NCBI GenBank assembly: GCA_017548445.1
Contig: JAFYZZ010000094.1
Span: forward strand, 1 to 47,456
DNA length: 47,456 nucleotides
Origin: Bacteroidales bacterium
GTDB lineage: Bacteria > Bacteroidota > Bacteroidia > Bacteroidales > UBA932
Direction of reading: 5' to 3'
The translations under genes and the position numbers were made by a program. Below are positions 22,775 through 31,111 of this stretch, one piece after another; within the stretch, counting starts at the first letter, position 1, and the number at the start of each line of letters is the position of its first letter. The notes beneath the pieces were generated by a model. It ran no database searches. It had not been told where the DNA came from and saw only the letters and a program-made list of their open reading frames with translations.

Positions 22775-24034
22775 CTACAGGCTTAAACTGTGATCGATGC
22801 AGGAGGGGTATTCCTCCGGATAGTGCGTGACCATCAGGAGGGTCTTGCCGGGAGCGCCGCAGAAGCGGTCCAGCAGGACCTTGACGCGGCGGCGCCGCTC
22901 CTCGTCAAGCCCGTGCAGCGGCTCGTCCAGCACGTACAGCGGCGGATCCTTGACGAAGGCGCGGGCCACCAGGCACAGCCGCTGGTCGCCGCTGGAAAGG
23001 CGCAGGAACGGTTTTTCCGCCAGTTCCGCGATGCCGAACTCCCCCATCCAGCGCCGAGCGCAGGCATACTGCTCCGGCGAGGGGTGCCGGTACAGCCCCT
23101 CGGTGTCGAAGATGCCGCTAGTGACGATGTCCAGCGCGGGCGCGTCCACCTGGAAGGCCCGGTGCAGTTCGGGGCTGACGAAGCCGATGTTCCGCTTGAT
23201 GTCCCAGATGGTCTCGCCGCTCCCCCGCGGCCGCCCGAAGAGTTCGATGTCGCAGGCATAAGCCTGGGGATTGTCGGCACAGATCAGGCTCAGCAAGGTG
23301 CTCTTGCCGCTGCCGTTGGCGCCAGTCAGCGCCCAGTGCTCGCCTTCCCGCACCGTCCAGTCCAGCTTGTCCAGGATCACGCGGTCACCGAAGCGGATAG
23401 TCACGCCGCGCAGGCGGATGACTTCCGGCGGGAGGGTGGAGGCAAGATATTCATCCACAGGCACTTTCCGCCCCGCTTCTCCATTTTCTATCGGGATGAC
23501 GTGGGTGATGAAAGGCGGGATTTCCGCTGCGCGGGACAGGACCAGCACGAGCGTCATCGAGGCCGCCAGCCGGCCCAGCAACTGCGAGAGCAAGGCGCGG
23601 GTACGCGGGTCGAGCCCGATATAGGGATTGTCGATGACCAGAATCTCCGGGCCGCCCAGTAAGGCGCGCGTAAGCTGGAACTTGCGCAGCTCGCCGGAAG
23701 AGAGCGTGACCAGCGGCTTGTCCAGCAGCGGCTCCAGAGCGAACAGGGCGGTGAGCTCGCGCAGGCGCTGCGCCGCCGCTTCCGGTTCGCGGCTCGAAGC
23801 GGCCTCCTTCTCCAGCTGCGCTCCCGCCGAGGGCGGGTCGTCCTCCAGCGTAAAGAGGTTCCAGCGCTGCTGCATAAAGAAATTGCGGTCGCCGTAGGCA
23901 CCGTAGGAATCCCGGAAAGTGATGTATTTGGCGCCGGTGCGGCCCGCGAAAGCGGCGGCCAGGCGGCTCTTCCCCGAAGCGTTGGGACCCACCAGGGCCA
24001 CCTGCTCCCCCTTCCGGATATCCAGCGTCTCCAT
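22775..24034 (-). CDS. Tandem ATP-binding-cassette protein, ModF-like
   Basis: A 419-residue soluble protein with two ABC ATPase domains and no TM segments. I start at the ATG at 24032-24034, which overlaps the tcdA stop. Upstream frame to 24664 is tcdA-coding DNA. Domain 1: Walker A GPNASGKS (16-23), signature LSSGELRKFQL, and Walker B LVIDNP, with N in place of the catalytic Glu, so it is probably weak or inactive. Domain 2 is canonical: GANGSGKST, LSSGDQRLCLVARAF, YVLDEPLHGLD. The layout matches ModF/PhrA-like proteins of uncertain role. Domain 1 lacks the usual first strand before Walker A. Confidence 0.82.
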   Translation of the reverse strand: METLDIRKGEQVALVGPNASGKSRLAAAFAGRTGAKYITFRDSYGAYGDRNFFMQQRWNLFTLEDDPPSAGAQLEKEAASSREPEAAAQRLRELTALFALEPLLDKPLVTLSSGELRKFQLTRALLGGPEILVIDNPYIGLDPRTRALLSQLLGRLAASMTLVLVLSRAAEIPPFITHVIPIENGEAGRKVPVDEYLASTLPPEVIRLRGVTIRFGDRVILDKLDWTVREGEHWALTGANGSGKSTLLSLICADNPQAYACDIELFGRPRGSGETIWDIKRNIGFVSPELHRAFQVDAPALDIVTSGIFDTEGLYRHPSPEQYACARRWMGEFGIAELAEKPFLRLSSGDQRLCLVARAFVKDPPLYVLDEPLHGLDEERRRRVKVLLDRFCGAPGKTLLMVTHYPEEYPSCIDHSLSL

Positions 24035-24786
24035 CAGGCAAGCGTCTTCTTGTAAACGTCTTCGATCAGCAGCCCGGCGAGCGTCATCCCGAAAATGGCG
24101 GTGATGTGCGCCAGCGAGCCGTTGATCTGCGCCTTGTTGAAGAGTTCTGTCTCGGCCTCGCCCTCCCCGCCCAGATTGGGCAGCACCTCCTCGTCGTAGA
24201 CGCAGCGGAACTTGTGCCCCGGCCAGGTGTGGTTCTGCTTGAATTTCTTGCGTATGGCCGCGCCCAGCGGGCATCCGCGTACGTTCCAGAATTCCGCCAC
24301 CTTCACTTTCGTGGGGTCCACCTTGCAGGCGGCGCCCATCGAACAGAAGAAAACAGCCGGAGTGTGCGTCGCGCGCAGGATCAGCTCGCCCTTGTCCTTG
24401 AGCGAGTCGATGGCGTCCAGGATGTAGTCGTAACCCTCCAGAGCGAACTCCCCCGCCGTCTCGGCGCAGAACACTTTCCGTATCGTGTCGATTTCGGCAT
24501 CCGGGGCCACTTCCAGCAACCGTTCGCGCAGCGCCTCCACCTTCCACTGCCCCACCGTGCGGGGCGTGGCCATCAGCTGGCGGTTCACGTTGGACGCGCT
24601 GATGCGGTCGGGATCCACCAGCGTGAGATGCTTCACGCCCGAGCGGACCAGGCCCTCGGCACACCAGCTCCCCACGCCGCCGCAGCCGAACAGGATCACG
24701 CGCACCTGCCCCAGCCGGCCGATCACCTTCGAACCCAGCAGCAGCTCCGTACGGGCCGTGAAATTGTTTGCAGATTCAATGAGCAT
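24034..24786 (-). CDS. tcdA: tRNA threonylcarbamoyladenosine dehydratase (TcdA/CsdL)
   Basis: A 250-residue E1-like (ThiF/MoeB fold) enzyme. The ATP-binding glycine loop FGCGGVGSW is at 33-41. D58 and the N67/R69 region follow. The FCSMGAACKVDPTKVKVA and GHKFRCVYDEE stretches are typical of TcdA. It activates the carboxylate of t6A37 in ANN-decoding tRNAs with ATP to make the cyclic ct6A form. No catalytic-cysteine domain or Fe-S motif is present, as expected. First gene of a four-gene operon, with a -7 element about 8 bases before its ATG. Confidence 0.93.
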   Translation of the reverse strand: MLIESANNFTARTELLLGSKVIGRLGQVRVILFGCGGVGSWCAEGLVRSGVKHLTLVDPDRISASNVNRQLMATPRTVGQWKVEALRERLLEVAPDAEIDTIRKVFCAETAGEFALEGYDYILDAIDSLKDKGELILRATHTPAVFFCSMGAACKVDPTKVKVAEFWNVRGCPLGAAIRKKFKQNHTWPGHKFRCVYDEEVLPNLGGEGEAETELFNKAQINGSLAHITAIFGMTLAGLLIEDVYKKTLA

Positions 24787-24793
24787 ACGTCCG

Positions 24794-24802
24794 GCAAAGA
24801 TA
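24794..24802 (-). promoter_or_regulatory. -7 promoter element for the tcdA operon
   Basis: The minus strand reads TATCTTTGC, a full TAnnTTTG match seven bases upstream of the tcdA ATG. The predicted leader is about five bases. Confidence 0.6.
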
Positions 24803-24852
24803 GCTTTTTTCGCAGGAAATCCTTATCTTTATACCCGTTAAAACTATGAATT

Positions 24853-26094
24853 ATGAAAACGCTTCCTACCACCGCGGCGGCAGTTCTCCTTTTCTTCTGC
24901 GCCGCACTCGCCTCCTGCCAAAAGGACGGTCCCGACTCCCCAAACCTCAACAACCCGCCCGAGCTGTCCTTGCCCGGCACCGGCTTCACGGTCACCGTGC
25001 TCGACTGCGAACGCGGACACGATCCCGACTCCGACTATGTCTTTGAAGGCGTCTGGCGCGACGGGCATTTCCGCTTCGGGCGCGAACGCCTGGACACGAT
25101 GCAGCTCAACATCAGTCCAGGCAATGCCATCATCCTGAAAATCAGCTCGGAGAACCCGGATTTCCAAGGGGTTAACGCCGCTTCCTCCACCCGGGCCATC
25201 GACATCGTAGCGGACGGGACGGACTGCCGACAGTACCACCTGGAACGCGTGTGCGAGGGCGCATCGACCATCACCTTATGGAACGGCGAAGGCTCCACGC
25301 GGCAGGAAATCCGTTTTACCGCCACCTCGCGCGAGGACATCCCCGCCGAAGGCATCCTGATCCGCATCGACGGAGAAGAATACCTGATGAGCGGAGAGTT
25401 CAACAGCGCGGGCAGCCTGAGCGGCCTGCGGGTGGGCCTGAGCCCCTCCGCGTGGCCACCCTATCTGCATGATCTGGTGAAGGTGTTCCCCGGACGCCGT
25501 GAGGACGACTGGACGGACCACGTCGACCTGGAAATCGCGGGATGCGTGCCGCTCAATGCCACATCTCCCGTCTTCACGACCGCCTGCGACCTGGTGGGAA
25601 TCATCGACGAAAAGGCGCACCGGAGCAGTCTGCCCACCACAAACCCTGCCACAGGAGAAGCGGTTTACCGCTGGATGCGGATCAGCAGCCTGTATGAGGA
25701 AAACCTGGCGCACAATCCGGATTTCCGCTGGTTCCCGCCGGTGTACCTGACTCCGCAGCTCTATGAGGCCTACCGCAACGAGAAACTGCTCGCCCCCTAC
25801 TATGCAGGCGAGAGCGAATACCGCCTGGCCCCGACGGCGGAGGACGGCCGGTACCGCTTCAACCCCGCCGACCTGCGGGAGCGGCGTGCCTGGGTCTGGT
25901 GCCCGCCCGGCACCACCGAGGTCGGCATCGCCTTCGGCACGGGGACGTTCTGCGTATCGGTGATGCCCGGCGACGGCGTGGGCATCCACGACCGCTATGA
26001 CAGCTGCACCTACGACCGGGTGTTCCAGGTGTGGCTGGAATTCCGGGACCGGATCGAGAAACCCCTTGACGAAAAATGGCCCCTGGGATTATAA
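24853..26094 (+). CDS. Hypothetical lipoprotein
   Basis: A 413-residue exported protein. The signal peptide ends in the lipobox LASC, with the lipidated Cys near residue 22, followed by an Asp/Asn/Pro-rich linker. No family is recognised. The body is beta-rich, with paired Cys residues (DCERGHDPDSD; CRQYHLERVCEG), and the C-terminal third is aromatic and Arg-rich. A plus-strand TATCTTTA (24824-24831), one base off the -7 consensus, could be its promoter. It stands alone between the divergent tcdA operon and the convergent HicAB module. A surface-exposed or periplasmic-facing role is inferred from lipidation only. Confidence 0.8.
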   Translation: MKTLPTTAAAVLLFFCAALASCQKDGPDSPNLNNPPELSLPGTGFTVTVLDCERGHDPDSDYVFEGVWRDGHFRFGRERLDTMQLNISPGNAIILKISSENPDFQGVNAASSTRAIDIVADGTDCRQYHLERVCEGASTITLWNGEGSTRQEIRFTATSREDIPAEGILIRIDGEEYLMSGEFNSAGSLSGLRVGLSPSAWPPYLHDLVKVFPGRREDDWTDHVDLEIAGCVPLNATSPVFTTACDLVGIIDEKAHRSSLPTTNPATGEAVYRWMRISSLYEENLAHNPDFRWFPPVYLTPQLYEAYRNEKLLAPYYAGESEYRLAPTAEDGRYRFNPADLRERRAWVWCPPGTTEVGIAFGTGTFCVSVMPGDGVGIHDRYDSCTYDRVFQVWLEFRDRIEKPLDEKWPLGL

Positions 26095-26128
26095 TGAAAA
26101 GGGAAGCAAGCAGGAAAAGAGATTGCGC

Positions 26129-26530
26129 CTAAGCGAACCGCACGGCGGTCAGGCTACTGGCGAATTGCTCGACGCCTTTCTGTATCTTTGCAACAGTCTT
26201 GGCGGAAGGTTTGCGCCGTCCGTGCAGATAGTGCCCCAACTGTGTCTGGCTGACTCCTGTAATACGCTGCAAGCCGGCCAGGCTGAAGGCCTTGCAGTAT
26301 TCCTCCAGGAAACTGGCGACGTCGTAATAGAACTCATACCGGATCTCCTCAAACAACTTGCCGGATTGCGCATATAATGCGCGCATTTCGGCATATGCAG
26401 CATTGAAATCGGCAATAGTATCTGAGACAGTCTTCCCCTCTCCGATGCAACTGTAATCGAGCGGCGTGTCGTCCATATATGCGGAGAACCCATATTCCGA
26501 CATTTCGATATATACTTTGACTTGCTTCAT
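26129..26530 (-). CDS. hicB: HicB antitoxin with helix-turn-helix
   Basis: A 133-residue protein from the ATG at 26528-26530 (MKQVKVYIEMSEYGFSAYM). Upstream in-frame starts lie in the HicA end. Residues 1-60 show the HicB partial RNase-H-like fold. Residues about 80-115 (LAGLQRITGVSQTQLGHYLHGRRKPSAKTV) are an XRE-type helix-turn-helix that would bind the hicAB operator. It follows hicA by 28 bases in the toxin-first order usual for hicAB. It neutralises HicA by covering its active-site His. Confidence 0.9.
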   Translation of the reverse strand: MKQVKVYIEMSEYGFSAYMDDTPLDYSCIGEGKTVSDTIADFNAAYAEMRALYAQSGKLFEEIRYEFYYDVASFLEEYCKAFSLAGLQRITGVSQTQLGHYLHGRRKPSAKTVAKIQKGVEQFASSLTAVRFA

Positions 26531-26558
26531 TTTAAACTCCTTATTCAACGTTTGGAAC

Positions 26559-26747
26559 TCATTCCAGCCCTGCATCCCGTTTAATTTTTCTCAACGTCCC
26601 GGCAGCGACTTCCTTTCTTCCGTGATGACTCATTTGAAAGGTCTTCCCCGTTCTGGGACTATACCAGAGAGGGTGACCACCCTGTTCTGAACGTATCAAA
26701 TAACACCCCATTCCTTTCAGTTTTTTCTCCAACTCCGAGTACTTCAT
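26559..26747 (-). CDS. hicA: HicA toxin (mRNA interferase)
   Basis: A 62-residue protein from the ATG at 26745-26747 (MKYSELEKKLKGMGCY). The longer form from 26798 reads through the promoter and operator and is rejected. It has the small double-stranded-RNA-binding-like HicA fold: helix ELEKKLKGMG, strand YLIRSEQGGHPLWYSP with the catalytic His in GGH, then SHHGRKEV and a final helix TLRKIKRDAGL. HicA cleaves mRNA independently of translation. Length and motif are complete, so it is probably functional. Confidence 0.9.
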   Translation of the reverse strand: MKYSELEKKLKGMGCYLIRSEQGGHPLWYSPRTGKTFQMSHHGRKEVAAGTLRKIKRDAGLE

Positions 26748-26758
26748 AGTATCGGAGT

Positions 26759-26775
26759 ATTTGCTTGCAAATGTA
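26759..26775 (-). promoter_or_regulatory. hicAB promoter with overlapping palindromic operator
   Basis: The minus strand TACATTTGC (26767-26775) is a full -7 match, about 19 bases upstream of the hicA ATG. It overlaps a palindrome ATTTGC-TT-GCAAAT (26759-26772), and a related TTTTGCAAAT lies at 26791-26800. The arrangement suits autorepression by HicB. Confidence 0.6.
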
Positions 26776-26834
26776 GGATTTTTCCTATCATTTTGCAAAT
26801 ATTGTTGTCATCTTTCCTCATAGCTTTTTAAATA

Positions 26835-26868
26835 AAACATCATCCCCGTAAGACTGGGGATGATGTTT
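26835..26868 (-). terminator. Rho-independent terminator of the fimbrial operon
   Basis: A perfect 13-base stem, AAACATCATCCCC (26835-26847) and GGGGATGATGTTT (26856-26868), with an 8-base loop. It lies 53 bases past the stop of the last fimbrial gene. On the minus strand the stem is followed by TTATTTAAAAA, and the closing TTT extends the U-tract. It separates the fimbrial operon from the downstream hicAB promoter. Confidence 0.85.
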
Positions 26869-26921
26869 ACATAATTAACTCAATATTAATGAATTATTAT
26901 CCCAAATAAGGACAATATTGC

Positions 26922-29900
26922 TCAGAAGGCCTCTGTGCTGTCCAGAAAATAGCCCTTCTGCACGCGGGCTGCGTTGGAAACGGCCAGGCCGGATCCATAG
27001 ATGTAGTCGCTCCCCCACTGGCCGTCACCCGGAGTGGAGGTCATCGAAGACACCACCTCCAGGGCGCCCGACGCCTCGACGGCGCGGATGGCGGCCGCGT
27101 TCCACGCCGACCCGGGCGTGAACCCTTCCGCATTCTGCAGATACTGCACGTCGTACTCGTTCAGGCGTGGGAAAGAATCTCCGTCCGAAGAGGAAGAGGT
27201 CCGGTAATAGTCATTGATTCCGGTCCTCTTCTGATAGAATTTCTTCGCCCGGGTGTTCGCCTGCCAGGCGTCGGTGCCCAGCCAGGTCATCATCCAGTGC
27301 CGGGAGGCATAGGATACGGAGCCGGCCAGGCGCTTGAGGTATTTCACGTGCTTGCGCGGCAGAACATACACCGAGGCATAGCGGGATCGGTTCGCAGCCA
27401 CGAACACACACATCGAGGAGGCGTATTTCAGGACGAAGTCCGAACTCACCACATAGGTGCCGCCGTCGTACAGGTTGGTGATCTTCCCCGTCACGGTCTG
27501 CGGGCCGTAAGGCATAATCAGCCCGCCTGGAACTCCTTCTCCAGAAGCGGTGCGCATCACCTGGTGCGATTCGTCGTAGGTCCACAGGAGCGACCCGCCC
27601 GAGCCTCCGTCCTCACGGTCCACCTTCACCTCGATGACCGGGCCGATCTTCTCGCCCGAACTGCAGGTGTAGGTCGTGGCCGCGCCGCTGCGGCTCCATT
27701 CGATCCGCGATAGGTCCCCGTTCTTGTAATAATACTTGAAAGGCACGGAGAAAACCTCGTCGTCGGTGAACTGGTCGATGGGAGCGGAAAGCGTACCGTC
27801 CGAGAAGTATTTCACCCCGTTCGACGGAGCGTTGAAATCGGAGATCTTCAGCACGGACAGCGTCACGTCTTCCTGCACCACGAGACCGGATCCGTACAGT
27901 CCCGTGGCCGGGTTCGCGTTGATGTTCAAGGATCCCAGACGGAACTGGGCGGAAGTGTTGAAACTCTGGTCCTGCAGCCGTCCCGCTCCGGACACCGCCG
28001 TGCGGGCGATGCACAGCGTACTTGCCGCATCATCCATCTGCACACAGGCCAGCAGCGGCCGGGACGATGCATAGGAAGTGCCTAATGCCAGCAGCGAGGC
28101 ATACAGGGCGGGATCGAAGGAAGAAGGTTCCAACCAGGACGAACCGTCGAAAGTCTTGTAGCCCAGGCGCGTCGTGGTGGCGATTGCCGTTCCGTCGAAA
28201 GGGAGCACGATGGATTCCGTGGAACCGGAAGCGGGCTTCGACAACTGCGGCTCCGAGATCCGCACGTCCACCGAGAAGGAATCATTCAGGTAATCTTCCG
28301 AGAAGAAGACGATGCGTCCCGTCCTGGAGGTCCATCCCGAATGGGATGCGAGGAAACGGTTCGGATAGAAGGCACAGACATCCAGGCTTCCGCCCGAAAG
28401 CGTCTGCGAGGCATAGTCCGAGGGATTCAGCACCAGGTGTCCCGCCGCGTCCACCTTCGCCGTCGGGAAAGCCGCCGAAGCGGCCGTGGAAGCCTTCCAC
28501 TGACGGTTCGCCGTGTGCGCCGCCCCGGTGGAGGAAGCCCCGCAAGGATCCTGGTCGGCTGCGTAGCAGATGCGCGAGCCGGAGAATCCGCTTACGCTTA
28601 CCCGCCTCCGCTGACCCAGATAGAACTCGTCCGTCAGGCTCAAGCCGTCTGCCACCGATACCTTGATGTCCGGATAGAGCTTGAGCTTGAAACTGACCTC
28701 GGAAGCCTCTCCCACATCCGGCAGCAGCCGGGCCGTCAGGGTAGTTTCCGCCCCCGCCGCCAGGGCGGCGTCGAAGCGGGTCCGGTCCGTGACGGAAAAG
28801 GCCAGGCGGCTGCTGGCCTTGTCATACGAGACGGCGATGCCACGGTCCGACAGCCAGCGGGCCGCCGCCGTACCGGGCCGGATGAAATCGGCCGTCCAGG
28901 CACAGTCCGCCAGGTTGGACGGCGTAAACGTTCCGCTGGCGATGTCCTTGCCCAGCAATGCGTTGGATCCGCCCAACCCGTTTTCGGGATTCATATAGAA
29001 ATACACCGCGCCCTCGCGGTTGGCGCGCACGGCCAGGGTTTTGCCCTCCGGCAGCCGGTCCGTCCAGGCCGGATCCGCCGTCAGGCAGAAAAGCCGGTTG
29101 TCGGACCAGCCATCCACGCTCACCTTCCAGTCCGGCCCGGAAACGCTGCCCAACAGGGCGTCGAGCCGGAAGGACAGCGAGATGCTGTATTCCCGGCCAC
29201 GGATCACGTCGAAGTTCTTCGTCGCGTCCGTACCCACGTAAAAGCGGTAGGTGGCGTTGCCGCCGTAGCCTCCCGCGGCCGGGTTCACCCGCCCCGTAAA
29301 CTCCACGAAAGTCACGTACGGGCGTACCGACGCAGGCAGAGCCTCCTCCTTCTTGGCGCGGCTGTCGGTATTGGACGGCAGGAGCGTGCCCTGCATATTC
29401 TCGGGAACATAGAAGCTGAAGGTGGTTACCGAGGCGTTGGATCCCGACATATCCGGGTCGTAGTCGCTCTGCGCGAGCACGTCCGCAGCCGTTTCCGCCT
29501 TCACCGGCTCCGTGGAGAAAGGCAGCAAACGGCCGTTGGCCTGACGCAGATACAGTTTCGCGTTCACGAAGAAATCCTTGTTGGAGGCAATTCCCCCGTC
29601 GAAGGCCCCGTGATCGATGCGCAGCGTCACCTTGGAGAAGAGACGCTTGCAGGCCGTGGCCCCGGGGATCCCTCCTCCGGCGGCGATCTGCTCCACCACG
29701 TCCACGTCCTTCACGACGTGCTGGTAGGGAATGCCCAGGGAGGCCACTTCCGCAAAGTTTTCACGCCGGAAGGAACCGTTCAGGTTTCCTCCGTCCAAAC
29801 GGTACTCTAGAGCCTCCAGGTCCGCTTCTTCCATCGGAAAGTCCGCACCCAGCGCCTCCATCAGGTTCAGCGCCCCGCCCCCCGATTTGCGAATGCCGTT

Positions 29901-30263
29901 CAGGTTGCCCAGCACGTAGAAGTCGCAGTGTGTCAGCGGGACGCGGAGCTTGAGCGGGGAGCCCGCCTGGGCGTCCAGTTCCGCCTGCGTGAAGAAACGG
30001 TAGGAGTCCAGCTGGCGCGTGGCACTGCGGAACACGAGCACCAGCGCACCCGAGCCCTTGCTCTCCACGTCTTTGAGCAGCGAAGCCTTCGTCCCGTTTT
30101 CGGATTGCTCCTGCGCGATGTTCAGGTACAGTTCCGCCCGCTCCGTACCGTCGGTTTCAGGCTCGTCCAGCCGTGTGGGAAAAGTGTCGGGCGTACAGGC
30201 TGCCAGCAGGATGCCGGAAAGCCACAGACCCAGGTGTATCTTTTTCAACTTGTTCATTTTCAT
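26922..30263 (-). CDS. Large fimbrial-locus lipoprotein (DUF4906-like, probable tip adhesin)
   Basis: A 1113-residue exported protein. The signal peptide ends in the lipobox LLAAC (Cys near residue 23). The N-terminal ~380 residues look like a fimbrillin pair (TERAELYLNIAQEQS...; ATACKRLFSKVTLRIDHGAFDGG; RGREYSISLSFRLDALLG ... WKVSVDGWSDNRLF). Then come repeated Ig-like beta-rich regions and a C-terminal WQANTRAKKFYQKRTG... region resembling DUF4906 proteins. Such proteins close Bacteroidales fimbrial operons and are thought to sit at the fimbrial tip and bind ligands. It starts six bases after the anchor-like gene and is followed by the operon terminator. The Pfam name is from memory. Confidence 0.75.
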   Translation of the reverse strand: MKMNKLKKIHLGLWLSGILLAACTPDTFPTRLDEPETDGTERAELYLNIAQEQSENGTKASLLKDVESKGSGALVLVFRSATRQLDSYRFFTQAELDAQAGSPLKLRVPLTHCDFYVLGNLNGIRKSGGGALNLMEALGADFPMEEADLEALEYRLDGGNLNGSFRRENFAEVASLGIPYQHVVKDVDVVEQIAAGGGIPGATACKRLFSKVTLRIDHGAFDGGIASNKDFFVNAKLYLRQANGRLLPFSTEPVKAETAADVLAQSDYDPDMSGSNASVTTFSFYVPENMQGTLLPSNTDSRAKKEEALPASVRPYVTFVEFTGRVNPAAGGYGGNATYRFYVGTDATKNFDVIRGREYSISLSFRLDALLGSVSGPDWKVSVDGWSDNRLFCLTADPAWTDRLPEGKTLAVRANREGAVYFYMNPENGLGGSNALLGKDIASGTFTPSNLADCAWTADFIRPGTAAARWLSDRGIAVSYDKASSRLAFSVTDRTRFDAALAAGAETTLTARLLPDVGEASEVSFKLKLYPDIKVSVADGLSLTDEFYLGQRRRVSVSGFSGSRICYAADQDPCGASSTGAAHTANRQWKASTAASAAFPTAKVDAAGHLVLNPSDYASQTLSGGSLDVCAFYPNRFLASHSGWTSRTGRIVFFSEDYLNDSFSVDVRISEPQLSKPASGSTESIVLPFDGTAIATTTRLGYKTFDGSSWLEPSSFDPALYASLLALGTSYASSRPLLACVQMDDAASTLCIARTAVSGAGRLQDQSFNTSAQFRLGSLNINANPATGLYGSGLVVQEDVTLSVLKISDFNAPSNGVKYFSDGTLSAPIDQFTDDEVFSVPFKYYYKNGDLSRIEWSRSGAATTYTCSSGEKIGPVIEVKVDREDGGSGGSLLWTYDESHQVMRTASGEGVPGGLIMPYGPQTVTGKITNLYDGGTYVVSSDFVLKYASSMCVFVAANRSRYASVYVLPRKHVKYLKRLAGSVSYASRHWMMTWLGTDAWQANTRAKKFYQKRTGINDYYRTSSSSDGDSFPRLNEYDVQYLQNAEGFTPGSAWNAAAIRAVEASGALEVVSSMTSTPGDGQWGSDYIYGSGLAVSNAARVQKGYFLDSTEAF

Positions 30264-30269
30264 ATTCTG

Positions 30270-31100
30270 CTAAATTTCCACTTGCCACTGGCTGTCATCC
30301 CCGTCCCAGGGGCAGACCGTCAAGGTTACAGTCGCATTCGAGAAACCCACCTGCACCTCGATGTCCTTGAGGTCTTCCAGCGTCCAGTCGTAGCCTTTCT
30401 CTTCGAAGGCCCTGCCCAGGTCCACCACATAGTCGGTCCGTCCCGCCGTCTCGCTGCCCGCATCCGGAAGGAAGATTTCCAACTGCATATTGTTGGAGCG
30501 CTGGCGCGGCAGGATGCAGTACCACTCCCCGACCGCATTGGGACCCACAGGGGCGGAATAGAAGCCCGTCAGGGGCTCCAGGGTATAGAGGTCCATCCCC
30601 GCGCACTCCGCCTTGACGCGGAAGCGCCAGGGGTAGTCCGGCGGGGCCGTGGAGCTGCCGCCGAAGGTGAACTTCACCAGGCAGTACTGCTTGTGCGGGC
30701 CGGCGTCGATCAGGTAGGCGTCCGCATCTACGGAGAAGGTCTCGGCGTAGGCCCATACGGGATCCGCCTGCATTCCGGGTCCGACCGTCAGCGCCCCGTC
30801 CGAGAGGGTTCCGTTCTCCACGCCGGAGACCACCGAGACACGGGCGTAATCCTTGGGACAGGGCTGCGTGAAGCCCTCCCGGAGCAGCGACAGGAAATTG
30901 ACGGTCTCCTGCCGGATGGGCTGGTCGGAGGCGAAGGACAGCGTCCCGTCGTTGAGTCCCCGCTGCACGAAACGGTCGGTCAGGACCGTGACATAGACCG
31001 GGCATTCCCGACGGTCCTCCTTGACGCTGCACGCGGCGGCGCCCAGCAGGACCGCGGGGAGAAGCACGGTCTTCAGGATGATATGTCCGTTCGCTGACAT
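30270..31100 (-). CDS. FimB/Mfa2-family fimbrial anchor lipoprotein
   Basis: A 276-residue protein from the ATG at 31098-31100. Upstream in-frame starts lie in the preceding fimbrillin gene. The signal peptide ends in GAAAC (Cys25). The following SVKEDRRECPVYVTVL is the hallmark start of FimB/Mfa2 proteins (acidic-basic patch, second Cys, beta strand). Mfa2/FimB anchors the base of type V fimbriae to the outer membrane and limits fibre length. Two transthyretin-like beta domains fit the length. It lies 11 bases after the second fimbrillin and six before the tip-like gene. Confidence 0.88.
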   Translation of the reverse strand: MSANGHIILKTVLLPAVLLGAAACSVKEDRRECPVYVTVLTDRFVQRGLNDGTLSFASDQPIRQETVNFLSLLREGFTQPCPKDYARVSVVSGVENGTLSDGALTVGPGMQADPVWAYAETFSVDADAYLIDAGPHKQYCLVKFTFGGSSTAPPDYPWRFRVKAECAGMDLYTLEPLTGFYSAPVGPNAVGEWYCILPRQRSNNMQLEIFLPDAGSETAGRTDYVVDLGRAFEEKGYDWTLEDLKDIEVQVGFSNATVTLTVCPWDGDDSQWQVEI

Positions 31101-31111
31101 CGCGGGAAAGG

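Noticed and set aside
22775..24664. Single 629-codon gene covering the ModF-like region and part of tcdA
   Set aside because: The first 210 codons lie over tcdA, whose TcdA motifs are unambiguous. The ATPase starts at the ATG overlapping the tcdA stop.
24853..26094. Fimbrial or carbohydrate-binding assignment for the lone lipoprotein
   Set aside because: It has a lipobox and beta-rich sequence but none of the fimbrillin or SusE/SusF patterns, so it is left as hypothetical.
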